64,000 nt of DNA from NCBI GenBank assembly GCA_022843605.1, contig JALHNI010000006.1, forward strand, positions 31,072-95,071, in the 5' to 3' direction. The notes beneath the pieces were generated by a model. It saw only the letters and a program-made list of their open reading frames with translations. It was not told where the DNA came from and did not search any database. Position numbers and translations under genes: made by a program. Below, piece after piece: positions 53,519 to 62,682 of this stretch (the first letter of the stretch is position 1; each line of letters starts with the position of its first letter). The DNA is from Bryobacter sp. (lineage in GTDB: Bacteria > Acidobacteriota > Terriglobia > Bryobacterales > Bryobacteraceae).

Positions 53519-54976
53519 ATGCGACCCTTACCCTTCTCACGGCGCGAGGCGCTGGCCGGACTCGCCAGCGCCTCGTTGCTTCCGGCGGCGCCGTCAGATC
53601 TTTGCTTCCTGAGCGCAGCGGAACTGGCGCGGCTCATCCGGACGCGCAAGCTTTCAGCACGCGAAGTGCTGGAGGCGCACCTGAAGCAGATCGAACAGGT
53701 GAACCCGAAGCTGAACGCAATTGTCACCCTGGTGGCGGATCGTGCCAGAGAGAGTGCGCGGCTGGCCGATGAGAAGCGCGGACCGCTGGGGCCCCTGCAT
53801 GGCCTTCCGATTGCGCACAAGGATCTCGTCAACACCAAGGGCATTCGCACCACATTTGGCTCGCCGCTGTTCAAGGACCACGTCCCCATCACCGATGACA
53901 CCATCGTGGAGCGGATCCGCGCGGCGGGAGCGGTCCTGTTGGGCAAGACGAATACGCCGGAGTTTGGCGCGGGTTCACAAACGTTCAATACGGTGTTCGG
54001 CGCAACGTTGAATCCCTATGACCCGACAAAGACTTGCGGCGGGTCGAGTGGCGGCGCGGCCGTGGCCTTGGCGGCAGGCATGTTGCCGATCGCCGACGGC
54101 AGCGACCTCGGTGGGTCATTGCGGAATCCCGCGGCGTTTTGCAACGTCGTCGGCTTTCGCCCGTCGGCGGGCCGGGTACCAAATGAGAGCCTGTTCGAAC
54201 TGGCGACTTCGGGTCCGATGGCGCGATCGGTTGCGGACCTGGCTCTACTCATGAGTGCGATCGCCGGTCCGCATCCGGCCTCGCCGTACTCCTTGCCCGA
54301 GCCGGGTAGCGTCTTTTCACAGCCGCTGGGGCGCAGTTTCAAGGGAGTGCGCGTGGCGTGGTTTAAGGATCTGGGCGGCATTCCGTTCGACCCGCGCGTC
54401 ACCAACGTCATCAACGCGCAGCGAAAGGTGCTGGAAGACTTGGGGTGTGTAGTCGAAGTGGCCGAGCCCGACTTCAGCGGGGCCGACTTCGCCTTCCAGA
54501 CGCTGCGCGCCTGGAGATCCGCGGCGACCCACGGCGAGCAGTTGCGTAAGCAGCGCAATCAGTACAAGGACACCTTGCGTGAGGAGATCGAGCAAGGACT
54601 TCGGCTCACCGGCACTGACCTTGCCCGGGCCGAGGCTTTGCGATATCAGGTGTGGCGCCGGTTTCAGGCGTTTCTCGAACGGTATGAGTACTTCCTGTTG
54701 CCAGTAACTCAAGTGCCGGCGTTCGACGTGAAGACGCCGTATCTGAAAGAGATCAATGGCCAGCGGCTCGAGAGTTACATCGATTGGATGAGGTCCTGCT
54801 GGTACATCTCACTGGTGGGGAATCCAGCGTTGTCGATTCCGGCAGGGTTCACACCGGAAGGATTGCCGATTGGCTTACAAATCGTGGGGCGCCGCCGCCA
54901 GGACTTCAGCGTTTTACAACTGGCCCATGCTTACGAGCAAGCCACCCATCACGCTCGCCGGCGGCCGGGAATGTAA
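53519..54976 (+). CDS. Amidase (amidase signature family), exported
   Basis: 485 residues. The N-terminal SRREALAGLASASLLPAA is a Tat-like signal. The signature triad is present: K101 (GLPIAHKDL), the cis-Ser region TCGGSSGGAA (S176/S177) and the nucleophile S200 in GSDLGGSLRNPA. Enzymes of this family hydrolyse amide bonds of varied substrates; the exported location suggests scavenging of external amides. The sequence after the core (PVTQVPAFDVKTPYLKE) is normal. It stands alone between the VOC remnant and a secreted protein gene. Confidence 0.87.
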   Translation: MRPLPFSRREALAGLASASLLPAAPSDLCFLSAAELARLIRTRKLSAREVLEAHLKQIEQVNPKLNAIVTLVADRARESARLADEKRGPLGPLHGLPIAHKDLVNTKGIRTTFGSPLFKDHVPITDDTIVERIRAAGAVLLGKTNTPEFGAGSQTFNTVFGATLNPYDPTKTCGGSSGGAAVALAAGMLPIADGSDLGGSLRNPAAFCNVVGFRPSAGRVPNESLFELATSGPMARSVADLALLMSAIAGPHPASPYSLPEPGSVFSQPLGRSFKGVRVAWFKDLGGIPFDPRVTNVINAQRKVLEDLGCVVEVAEPDFSGADFAFQTLRAWRSAATHGEQLRKQRNQYKDTLREEIEQGLRLTGTDLARAEALRYQVWRRFQAFLERYEYFLLPVTQVPAFDVKTPYLKEINGQRLESYIDWMRSCWYISLVGNPALSIPAGFTPEGLPIGLQIVGRRRQDFSVLQLAHAYEQATHHARRRPGM

Positions 54977-55035
54977 ATTGTAAACTACGCAAAAAAAAAT
55001 ACGCCTACCGGCAAACATGAGAAGTCCTTAATGGC

Positions 55036-55635
55036 ATGTTCAAACAACTCATGTCACTTACTTGTCTCAGTGGTTTCCTGCTGATCTCGGCCTCCGCGCA
55101 GACGGTGCCGGTGGGCAGCGGCCGCACATCGGTCACGCTCAGCCCCGGGTTTCTCGGTGCGCTCACCAGCCTGTCGGTACGCCCGGGCGTGGTCGGGCAG
55201 GGCCGTTTAGTTGGGGCGGTAGCCTCTTTCCCGATTACTCAGGGCTCGGTGGATGCCAGCAATGCACGCGGCGAGATTTTCCACACGGGCGGCATCACTT
55301 TGGAAGCCGGCACGACGACCCGCGTACAACTGTTGAACTTCACGATTGAGACCACCCACAACATCCCCGTCTTGACCGGCTTGGTGGTCGTCAACAATGC
55401 CATCGTGGGCCGCTTGCCGCTCTTCGCGCTTCGCCTGCCGACGAACCTGACCCTGCCCCTCTCTCCGCGTGGCGGCGCCCTGGTGGAACTGAACAATGTG
55501 GGTGTGGAACTGTCGCGAGATGCGGCTGACGCCCTGAACGGCGTGTTCCGTGTGACGGCGTTCACGCCGGGCTTCAGCATCGGCACAGCTTCCGTGCGCG
55601 CTTTGCTGGACGTTGACGCGATCCCCGCCAACTAG
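55036..55635 (+). CDS. Secreted beta-rich protein of unknown function
   Basis: 199 residues with a signal peptide (MSLTCLSGFLLISASAQ) and an all-beta body (SVTLSPGFLGALTSLSVRPG, FPITQGSVDASNARGEIFHTGGITL, VQLLNFTIETT, LTGLVVVNNAIVGRLPLF). This order of segments occurs in secreted, non-anchored bacterial proteins with no known role. It has no cysteine in the mature part. It is followed by a terminator-like hairpin. Confidence 0.6.
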   Translation: MFKQLMSLTCLSGFLLISASAQTVPVGSGRTSVTLSPGFLGALTSLSVRPGVVGQGRLVGAVASFPITQGSVDASNARGEIFHTGGITLEAGTTTRVQLLNFTIETTHNIPVLTGLVVVNNAIVGRLPLFALRLPTNLTLPLSPRGGALVELNNVGVELSRDAADALNGVFRVTAFTPGFSIGTASVRALLDVDAIPAN

Positions 55636-55648
55636 TTCGGACCAAACG

Positions 55649-55676
55649 GGGAGCAGTTCTGGGAAGAGCTGCTCCC
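55649..55676 (+). terminator. Hairpin after the secreted-protein gene
   Basis: A 12-bp stem with one G-U pair (GGGAGCAGTTCT / AGAGCTGCTCCC) closed by a GGGA tetraloop, followed by a T-rich, not continuous, stretch (TTCGTCATTTG). It lies about 14 nt after the stop codon and 43 nt before the TonB-dependent receptor start. Confidence 0.7.
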
Positions 55677-55718
55677 TTCGTCATTTGTCGTTCATTTTCC
55701 TGTGGTGCAATAAAGTGC

Positions 55719-58334
55719 TTGAGCACTCGAATCTTTCTTACCCTGCTCATGCTAGGGCAGGCAGCCTTGGCTCGCACCGCGGAAGGTACCGTCATCGGCA
55801 GGGATGGAGCTCCGGTGGCCAATTGCCGCGTGACGCTAGAAACAGCGCAGGGTGCCGTGCTGACCGAAGCGCGCACGAGCACGGATGGCAGGTTCACGCT
55901 CGAAGCACCCGAGGCTTCCGGTTTGTTGATGCGTTTCGCCGCGGCGGGTTTTTCGCCCCAAGCCATGAAGTTTGCGCCAGACAACTCCGTGCTGCGCGTG
56001 GAACTGAGCGGCCGTACCGAGGTGAGCGTAACGGCGCAACGGGGACTGGTGGCCGAATCCGGCGACAGCATCACGGCAGTCGAAGTTCGTGAAGAGTTGA
56101 GTTCGCGGCCCTTGCCCACTCTGGCGCAGGCGTTGGAAGGCGCGCCGAACGTACTCATCCAACAAACCTCCACGGCGCAAGTGTCGCCGTTCCTGCGCGG
56201 GCTGACTGGCTACCAGGTGCTCAACCTGATCGATGGAGTGCGTTTCAATAATTCGACTTTTCGGTCGGGTCCGAACCAGTATTTGGCGTGGGTGGAACCC
56301 TCTCAGGCGGCGCGGATTGAGGCCGCAATGGGTCCGGCGAGCGCGCAGTACGGTAGCGACGCCCTTGGCGGGGCGATTCAGGTATTGACTCCGGAATCCA
56401 AGTACGATTCGGGAATGCATGGGGACCTGCGATTCTTCGGAGCTTCAGCGGATGCGTCGGGCGGGATCGCGGCGAACGTTCTGATGGGCGGTCCCCGCCT
56501 CGCCTTGTTGGTAGGCGCCAGTGCGCGGCGCCATCAAGATTTGCGGCCCGGCGGCGGCGTCGACTCACGTAACGTCCTGCGACGCCTCTTCGGATTCAAC
56601 AATGACCAGATTCGCGCCGCCGGCTATGAGGGGCAGCCCGGCACGGGCTTCGACCAAGCGGCGGCTCAGACTAAGTTTGGCTTCCGTCCGAGTTCGCTGC
56701 AGAGCCTCACGGTCTGGTATCAGCGCAGCGCTCAGATGAACGTCCAGAATTACAAAGACCTGGCTGGCGGCCTAGGCCGGTTGACCTCAGACTTCAGTCC
56801 GCAGGGGCTCGACTTCGGCTATCTGCGCTACGAACGAGTCGGTTGGGGCTGGCTCGATTCGGTATCCGGAACAGTCAGTTTGAATGCCCAGACGGATGGC
56901 GCGCGACGGCGGAACTTGCGGCTCACCGATGCCCTCACCGTGGAGCGGAATCGAGTGGTCGCGCGCGGCTATGCGGGCCAAGCCAGCACGCACTTCAGCC
57001 GCTACCAGGCCCTGGTATTTGGCGGCGAGTTCTACGACGAAGGCATCAGCGCTGAACGCCAGGTGAACGGAATCGCGACTCGCGCCCTGTATCCCGATGG
57101 CCAAACCTACCGGACGGGCGGCTTGTTTATTCAGGACCAACTGGAGTGGCGAGGCTGGCGCGTGCAGGCCGGCTTGCGGTGGACGCGCATCGGATCGTCC
57201 ACCAGCGCACGTGCCGGTTTCGGCGTCGCAGACTCGTCGCAAACGTTCTCCGACACCAGTTGGAATCTTGCGGTCAGCCGCCGCGTCTTCGGCGGACTTT
57301 CGTTACACGCCATCGCCAGCAAAGGCTTCCGGGCGCCGAACGCGAATGACCTCGGCGCGGTGGGGTTAAATGACTTGGGTTACGAGCTACCGGCCGCGAG
57401 CGCGGTTCCGGCCGGTGCGCTCCTCGGCGCTTCTTCGGGGGAAGGCGCGATCTCGCTGGGCCGTCCGGTGACGTCGCTATCGCCGGAGCGGCTACACAAT
57501 TATGAAGCCGGATGGCGTTGGCAGGGGACCCGCTGGCAGGCGCGGGCACAATTCTTTTCGGCCCATTTGGCCGATCCGGTGGTGCGGAGGACATTGCTCT
57601 TTAGCGCGGCTTCTGTACCGTCGGAATTGGCCGGCATTCCGGTGACCGCGATTGCGCCAACGGCGGCGCAGCGGGCACAGGGCGTGGTCACCGTGGCCAC
57701 CGGGTTCGATCCGCGAGCGGTGAAAGCCTTCGTGAACGACGGACGGGCACGGTATCAGGGTGTCGAGTCGAGCTTGCGATGGGCGTGGTCGACCCGCTGG
57801 TCCACAGTGGCCCACTACAGCTGGATCACCGGCCGTGATCTCGATCCCAACCGGCACATTCGCCGGCTACCGCCGCAGCAAGGGGGCATATCGTTGCGAT
57901 ATGCGGCGAGCCGCCGTTGGTGGCTGGAGGGTGCGGCGATGGCCTTAGGACCGCAGCGGCGGTTGAGCGGGGGCGACCTGGATGACGAACGCATAGGCGC
58001 CTCCCGGTCCGCGGCGGACATCGCCAGCTTCTTCGCCGGAACTCGGGCGGCGGAACTGCGCGACGGCGATCGGTTGCGGCTGACCGGAGAGACTTTGGCC
58101 GAGGTGCAGCAGCGCGTGCTCGGCGCCGGTGCGGCCTCGACGGCGCGTGTCCCGCTTTTCCTCAATACCGCCGGATGGCTGCGGCTGGACGTGCGCGGCG
58201 GGCGCAGCATCGGCGAGCGCTGGCAAATCTCCGGCGCGGTGGAGAATCTGATGGATGGCAATTATCGCGTGCATGGTTCAGGCATGGACGCCGCTGGCAT
58301 CAACGCCTATGCCAGCCTGCAGTTTCGCTGGTAG
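55719..58334 (+). CDS. TonB-dependent receptor with N-terminal carboxypeptidase-regulatory-like domain
   Basis: 871 residues from a TTG at 55719 (no ATG near; RBS weak). Signal peptide, then a CarbopepD_reg-like Ig domain (residues 20-95, GTVIGRDGAPVANCRVTLE...TDGRFTLEAP), a plug (about 105-230; TLAQALEGAPNVLIQQTS, LIDGVRFNNSTFR, IEAAMGPASAQYGSDALGGAIQVLTP), and a 22-strand barrel ending INAYASLQFRW. The substrate is unknown; such receptors import siderophores, cobalamin or plant-derived compounds. The TonB candidate in this window (36161-37177) could energise it. Confidence 0.88.
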   Translation: MSTRIFLTLLMLGQAALARTAEGTVIGRDGAPVANCRVTLETAQGAVLTEARTSTDGRFTLEAPEASGLLMRFAAAGFSPQAMKFAPDNSVLRVELSGRTEVSVTAQRGLVAESGDSITAVEVREELSSRPLPTLAQALEGAPNVLIQQTSTAQVSPFLRGLTGYQVLNLIDGVRFNNSTFRSGPNQYLAWVEPSQAARIEAAMGPASAQYGSDALGGAIQVLTPESKYDSGMHGDLRFFGASADASGGIAANVLMGGPRLALLVGASARRHQDLRPGGGVDSRNVLRRLFGFNNDQIRAAGYEGQPGTGFDQAAAQTKFGFRPSSLQSLTVWYQRSAQMNVQNYKDLAGGLGRLTSDFSPQGLDFGYLRYERVGWGWLDSVSGTVSLNAQTDGARRRNLRLTDALTVERNRVVARGYAGQASTHFSRYQALVFGGEFYDEGISAERQVNGIATRALYPDGQTYRTGGLFIQDQLEWRGWRVQAGLRWTRIGSSTSARAGFGVADSSQTFSDTSWNLAVSRRVFGGLSLHAIASKGFRAPNANDLGAVGLNDLGYELPAASAVPAGALLGASSGEGAISLGRPVTSLSPERLHNYEAGWRWQGTRWQARAQFFSAHLADPVVRRTLLFSAASVPSELAGIPVTAIAPTAAQRAQGVVTVATGFDPRAVKAFVNDGRARYQGVESSLRWAWSTRWSTVAHYSWITGRDLDPNRHIRRLPPQQGGISLRYAASRRWWLEGAAMALGPQRRLSGGDLDDERIGASRSAADIASFFAGTRAAELRDGDRLRLTGETLAEVQQRVLGAGAASTARVPLFLNTAGWLRLDVRGGRSIGERWQISGAVENLMDGNYRVHGSGMDAAGINAYASLQFRW

Positions 58335-58382
58335 CTTCCTACCCATACGCTGCGGGACTATACTCGCATTTGAGGGGGAAAA

Positions 58383-58784
58383 ATGACTCGATTTCGATAC
58401 TTGGTTCTGTTAAGCGTTGGTGTGGCGTTCGCACAGCAATCGCCGCGTAAGCTGATTACCTCCATGGAAGGTAAGGATCTATACGGGGCGTACTGCGCCT
58501 CCTGCCACGGCACCGACGCGAAAGGCAGGGGTCCGGTGGCGTCGGCGTTAAAGGATGCTGTTCCTGACCTGACGACGCTTGCCAAGCGGAACCGCGGTGT
58601 GTTCCCCCGGGAAGACATGGAAAAGATGATTCTCGGCGAGAAGAAAGATTCTCGCGCGGCGCATGGATCGGATGCGATGCCGGTATGGGGACCCGTCTTC
58701 CGGAAGGTGGAGAATGACAAGGATTTCGGGCTGGTGCGGGTCCGGCATTTGGTGGACTATCTGATTTCCTTGCAGCGCAAATAG
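58383..58784 (+). CDS. Exported c-type cytochrome, monohaem
   Basis: 133 residues. Signal peptide (YLVLLSVGVAFAQ), haem site CASCH (C38-C41-H42) with GTDAKGRGPVA typical of class I cytochromes, and a candidate axial Met in SDAMPVWGP about residue 98. Likely electron carrier in the periplasm. RBS GAGGGGG before the ATG. It sits 48 nt after the receptor gene on the same strand, and a palindromic repeat lies 45 nt downstream. Confidence 0.85.
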   Translation: MTRFRYLVLLSVGVAFAQQSPRKLITSMEGKDLYGAYCASCHGTDAKGRGPVASALKDAVPDLTTLAKRNRGVFPREDMEKMILGEKKDSRAAHGSDAMPVWGPVFRKVENDKDFGLVRVRHLVDYLISLQRK

Positions 58785-58828
58785 AAGCCGTTTCCCGTCC
58801 TGACGTCCCCGTGCGCCCTGTCCCGTTC

Positions 58829-58841
58829 TGACTCGGAGTAA
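58829..58841. repeat. Copy 1 of a 13-bp palindromic repeat (TKACTCGGAGTMA)
   Basis: TGACTCGGAGTAA: arms around a central G. It is followed by TGTCTAACCTATAGACA, another inverted repeat (TGTCTA...TAGACA), and, 36 nt after its first base, by AGCTTAG. It lies in the 179-bp spacer upstream of the Tat oxidoreductase gene. See copies at 60936 and 61540. Confidence 0.6.
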
Positions 58842-58963
58842 TGTCTAACCTATAGACAGAGCTAAGCTTAGAGTCAATTTGATATTTCGTTCTCAACGAA
58901 TGATTGGAGGGTCCCGAATCCGATGGCGGAAAGGTATAGCATGGTCATGGAGGTATCTGCCCC

Positions 58964-60460
58964 GTGTCCTCGCAGATCAACAGACGCTATTTCTTCTATG
59001 GATCGCTCTTGGCCGGCGCGGTACCCGCCGCTGGATTTGGGAGTTCCCCTTCGCTCAAAATGTTGGGCTACAAAAGCCCGAACGAAAAACTGAATATCGC
59101 CTCGATCGGCGCCGGCGGCAAGGCCAACAGCGACATTGATGGCTGCTCGTCTGAGAACATCGTTGCGCTTTGCGACGTTGACGAGAAACGAGCGGCGACT
59201 AAGTTCAACCAGTTTCCGTCCGCTCCCAAGTACAAAGACTATCGGAAGATGCTGGACGAGCAGGCGAAGAACATCGACGCCGTCATCGTGAGCGTTCCCG
59301 ACCATATGCATGCCACAGCCGCAATCGCGGCCATGGAACGCGGGAAACACGTCTATTGCCAGAAGCCGCTGACACGCACCGTTTGGGAAGCCCGCCAGAT
59401 GATGGAAGCGGCGAACAAGTACAAAGTCGCCACGCAGATGGGCAACCAGGGCTATTCGAACGAGGGCACCCGGCAAGTCGCCGAAATTGTATGGTCCGGT
59501 GAACTCGGCCAAGTGAAAGAGGTACACGCCTGGACGGATCGTCCGCTGTGGCCTCAGGGCCAGACCGAGATTCCGGCCCCGGAGGCGATTCCCTCGACCC
59601 TCGACTGGGATTTGTGGCTCGGGTCTGCCGAGAAGCGTCCCTTCACGGCCGGCGGCCCGGACTTCAAGTCACAGTACGGCGGCTTCTACCTGCCGTTCAA
59701 CTGGCGTGGTTTCTATGACTTCGGCTGCGGCGCGTTAGGCGACATGGCCTGCCATATTCTGGGTGCGCCGAACCTGGCGCTCAAGCTGGGCGCCCCATCA
59801 AGCGTCGAGTGCATCATGCGCGACGGCGTCAGCAAGTTTCAGTTCCCCAAGAAGTCGATCACGCGGTTCGACTTCCCGGCCCGCGGAAACATGGGTCCGG
59901 TGACGATCTATTGGCACGACGGCCTGAAGGAGAATCCGAAACTGAGCGCAGTACCCGAGGGTGAGCTGATCGGCGATCTTCCGATGATTCCGATGGGCCA
60001 GGGCGGTCGGCGCGAACGTCCGGCCTATAACGGCACCGTGGGCCGGGTCTTCAATTTCGAGGCCTATCAAGCGCTTCGGAGCAATCCGAACGCCCGCCCG
60101 GTGACACCGAATGGCAGTGTCTTCATCGGCGACAAAGGACTGTTGACTACGGGTACCTATGGCGAGCAGACCCGCCTTCTGCCAGTGGCTAAAATGGCCG
60201 ACTACCGTATGCCCGAACCCTTGCTGACGCGCTCGCCAGGACATTACCGGGATTGGATCCGCGCCTGCAAGGGTGGTGACGCAGCTTGCTCTAATTTCAA
60301 TGTGGCTTCTCCCTTTGTCGAATGGATGCTGCTCGGCGTGATCGCGCTGCGCGTGGAGGGCAAGCTCGAATGGGATGCGGCGAAGATGCGGTTCACCAAC
60401 AACAATGAGGCGAATCAATACCTGAAGCCAACGCTTCGTAAGGGCTTCACGATCAGCTAG
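58964..60460 (+). CDS. Tat-exported Gfo/Idh/MocA-family oxidoreductase
   Basis: 498 residues from GTG 58964, with GGAGG 13 nt upstream. Twin-arginine signal NRRYFFYGSLLAGAVPAAGFG, then a Rossmann domain (NIASIGAGGKANSDID, VALCDVDEKRA, VIVSVPDHMHATAAIAAMERGKHVYCQKPL). The usual EKP lysine motif reads QKP here. The C-terminal domain has GALGDMACHILGAPN and WLGSAEKRPF. These enzymes act on sugars or their derivatives, carrying bound NAD(P). Spacers before it hold the palindromic repeat. The substrate cannot be named. Confidence 0.85.
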   Translation: MSSQINRRYFFYGSLLAGAVPAAGFGSSPSLKMLGYKSPNEKLNIASIGAGGKANSDIDGCSSENIVALCDVDEKRAATKFNQFPSAPKYKDYRKMLDEQAKNIDAVIVSVPDHMHATAAIAAMERGKHVYCQKPLTRTVWEARQMMEAANKYKVATQMGNQGYSNEGTRQVAEIVWSGELGQVKEVHAWTDRPLWPQGQTEIPAPEAIPSTLDWDLWLGSAEKRPFTAGGPDFKSQYGGFYLPFNWRGFYDFGCGALGDMACHILGAPNLALKLGAPSSVECIMRDGVSKFQFPKKSITRFDFPARGNMGPVTIYWHDGLKENPKLSAVPEGELIGDLPMIPMGQGGRRERPAYNGTVGRVFNFEAYQALRSNPNARPVTPNGSVFIGDKGLLTTGTYGEQTRLLPVAKMADYRMPEPLLTRSPGHYRDWIRACKGGDAACSNFNVASPFVEWMLLGVIALRVEGKLEWDAAKMRFTNNNEANQYLKPTLRKGFTIS

Positions 60461-60510
60461 CCCAGAGTACCGTTGGGGCGCGGGCTTCACCCGCTTCCCG
60501 CTGACTTGCC

Positions 60511-60924
60511 ATGCCCCAACTTTCGGACGTCAAGGAAACCGCCCTCTATGTGGAAGAGCTGCCTCGGGCGAGGCAGTTCTATCTGGAGGTGATGGGCCTG
60601 TCGCTCCTGGCGGATGATCCCCGCTTCTGCGCCTTCGATGTGGCCGGGAAGCACATTCTACTTCTGTTCGTTCGCGGCGCCTCGCTGACTGAGACGCAAT
60701 TGCCTGAAGGAACGATTCCGCCCCACGACGGTCACGGCCCAGCGCATGTCGGCTTTTCCGTCACCCAGGCAGAGCTTCCAGCTTGGGAAAAGCATTTTGT
60801 CGTGTGCGGGATCCCGATTTCGGGTGAGGTCAGATGGCCAAACGGTGGCAGAAGTATCTACTTCCGCGATCCCGACGGCCACCTTCTCGAGCTACTGACG
60901 CCGGGTGTCTGGGCAACGTATTAA
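60511..60924 (+). CDS. VOC family protein (glyoxalase/fosfomycin-resistance fold)
   Basis: 137 residues: two beta-alpha-beta-beta-beta modules. Metal-site candidates are H in GPAHVGFSV and E in GHLLELLTPG; the first-module ligand position (VKETALYVEEL) does not have the usual His, so the metal site may be incomplete. YFRDPDGHLLEL is typical of this family. A short hairpin (GCGGG-cttca-CCCGC) lies just upstream at 60480-60494. Reaction unknown; another VOC gene remnant is at 53336-53484. Confidence 0.8.
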   Translation: MPQLSDVKETALYVEELPRARQFYLEVMGLSLLADDPRFCAFDVAGKHILLLFVRGASLTETQLPEGTIPPHDGHGPAHVGFSVTQAELPAWEKHFVVCGIPISGEVRWPNGGRSIYFRDPDGHLLELLTPGVWATY

Positions 60925-60935
60925 CTGGTCAGGTC

Positions 60936-60948
60936 TGACTCGGAGTCA
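60936..60948. repeat. Copy 2 of the 13-bp palindromic repeat (perfect)
   Basis: TGACTCGGAGTCA is a perfect palindrome, 6-bp arms about a central G, between the VOC gene and the DinB gene. It is followed by TTCTAAC and, 26 nt after its first base, by GACTTAG, that is 10 bp, or one helical turn, closer than in copies 1 and 3. Confidence 0.6.
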
Positions 60949-61009
60949 ATTCTAACTACTTGACTTAGATTTACTTACGGACGAAACGAGAAGTTCTTAT
61001 CATCTTCAC

Positions 61010-61552
61010 ATGAAGCGGGAACTGGCCATTTTGGAGACTGAAACGCGTGCCGCAATCAACGATGCGCAGATGCTTTTCGCCTCACTGACGCCCGAGGAGG
61101 CCGTAGCGCGCCCCAGACCCGGGGCATGGAGTCCGTCGGAATGTCTCGACCACCTCACCCTGACGGCCGAGGCCTTCTTGCCGTTGATAGACGTCCAAAT
61201 CTCCCGCTCCACCAGATACAGCGACAAGTCTTACCTACCCGGATGGCTCGGCCGCTGGTTCCTACGCCAAATCGATGTGCCCGAAAGAGCCAGGAAAAGT
61301 GCATTCCGGGCGCCAGCACAGTTCGTGCCGAGAATATCGCGGTCAGGCAGCGAGTCACTCGCGGCTTTCGTGTTGGCCCACGAGGCGCTGCTGAGTCGCA
61401 TCCCCCATCTGGCTTTGCTCGATCTGCGGCGAATCCGAGTCCGATCGCCGTTCGCTGCCTGGATGACCTACCCCCTCGGTCTCGTCTGCTACCTGATCCC
61501 CGCACACTGCCGCCGCCACCTGGCACAAGCTCGAAAGTCTTACTCGGAGTAA
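61010..61552 (+). CDS. DinB-like four-helix-bundle protein
   Basis: 180 residues. The DinB/YfiT fold is suggested by the N-terminal helix ending RPGAWSPSECLDHLTLTAEAFLP and a C-terminal helix with AHCRRHLAQA, giving His residues at two metal-binding positions; the third canonical His may be in FVLAHEALLSR. Members bind metals and act as thiol transferases or unknown enzymes. It has no signal peptide. The palindromic repeat overlaps its stop codon. Confidence 0.75.
   Translation: MKRELAILETETRAAINDAQMLFASLTPEEAVARPRPGAWSPSECLDHLTLTAEAFLPLIDVQISRSTRYSDKSYLPGWLGRWFLRQIDVPERARKSAFRAPAQFVPRISRSGSESLAAFVLAHEALLSRIPHLALLDLRRIRVRSPFAAWMTYPLGLVCYLIPAHCRRHLAQARKSYSE
61540..61552. repeat. Copy 3 of the 13-bp palindromic repeat (perfect, contains the dinB-like stop codon)
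   Basis: TTACTCGGAGTAA is a perfect palindrome. Its last three bases are the TAA of the DinB-like gene. It is followed by GTTGCAAC and, 36 nt after its first base, by GACTTAG. It lies about 150 bp upstream of the DHPS-like gene. Confidence 0.6.
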
Positions 61553-61689
61553 GTTGCAACTTCTGGATCATGAGAGACTTAGGTGCTTATTGATTGGGCA
61601 GTCGCACCGGGAGACCGGGGGCGATGAGCGCAATTCTGCCCCGCCAATGCTCAGCCACGCTATCCTAGAGAGCGGACCCGGACCAACCC

Positions 61690-62682
61690 ATGAACCCACG
61701 TAAAAACTTCGAATGGAAGCTCAAGGGGCGCGGACTGCGTCTGGGTGACCGGACTCTAATCATGGGCTCGATCAACGTCGCGCCGGACTCCGGCACGGCC
61801 GGCCGCTTTACCGACCCCGATCGTGCCGTTGCCCAAGCCCTTCTCCTGGAAGACCAAGGCGCTGACGTCATTGAGCTCTCCGCGGAAACCTTGAAACCCA
61901 ACGTCAACCGCATCGCTGAGGCCGAGGAACTGCGACGCCTGATTCCGGTGGTGAAACTGCTGCGCGAACGGCTCAGCGTTCCGCTCTGTGTCTCCACTTG
62001 GAAGGCGGCGGTCGCGGAAAAGGCCTTGGAACATGGCGCGGCGATCATCTCCGACCCCAGCGGAATGGCCTGGGATCCAACCATCGCCAAGCCGATCGTC
62101 AAGTACGATGCCGGATTGATTCTGGTGCATCTGCGCGGCACACCGGACGTTTGGGCGGGACAATCTCCCGTGAAGGACCTGATGTCGATGGTGCACATCG
62201 GCCTCGGTGCCGCGCTCCACCGGGCGATGAAGACCGGTATCGCCAAGGAAGCCATCGTGATCGATCCGGGAATCGGCCTCGGCAAACGCCGCGAGCAGAA
62301 TCTCGACGTGATCAATCAACTCGGCATCCTGCGTCAGGTGGATCGTCCTATTCTCGTGTGCACGTCCCGAAAGCCGTTCCTTGCGAAACCTGACGCCGAG
62401 CAGTTGGAGTTCGCCTCCGCCGCCATGATGACCGCCGCTATTCTGAATGGCGCGCATATGGTACGGGTCCATGACGTCAAGGCGATGAAGGCGGCCGTGG
62501 ATGCCGTCGATGCGCTCGTTACGGCGATCCCCGCGCCCCAGGAGCCTGCGGCGCCCCGGATCCCCAACCCTCCTCCGCCAAGAGGCTTTATCTCGCGTGG
62601 GGACAGTGAACGCCGGCCAGCGAAACCGCCGTTAAGGCCGTTGGCACCGCGGACAAAAGTGGGTCCCCCGCTGAGCGACTAG
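61690..62682 (+). CDS. Dihydropteroate-synthase-like TIM-barrel protein with altered pterin-site residues
   Basis: 330 residues. The pterin-binding family is clear: MGSINVAPDS (normally MGILNVTPDSF), GADVIELSAETLKP, VCTSRKPF, VIDPGIGLGK and RVHDV. Compared with E. coli DHPS, N22, D185, K221, R255 and H257 are kept (N29, D192, K228, R259, H261), but D56 is Glu (E62), D96 is Ser (S102) and N115 is Ser (S121). It could be an active but drifted FolP or a paralogue with another pterin or corrinoid role. A ~45-residue Pro-rich tail follows. It overlaps convergent mutM by 51 nt. Confidence 0.72.
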   Translation: MNPRKNFEWKLKGRGLRLGDRTLIMGSINVAPDSGTAGRFTDPDRAVAQALLLEDQGADVIELSAETLKPNVNRIAEAEELRRLIPVVKLLRERLSVPLCVSTWKAAVAEKALEHGAAIISDPSGMAWDPTIAKPIVKYDAGLILVHLRGTPDVWAGQSPVKDLMSMVHIGLGAALHRAMKTGIAKEAIVIDPGIGLGKRREQNLDVINQLGILRQVDRPILVCTSRKPFLAKPDAEQLEFASAAMMTAAILNGAHMVRVHDVKAMKAAVDAVDALVTAIPAPQEPAAPRIPNPPPPRGFISRGDSERRPAKPPLRPLAPRTKVGPPLSD

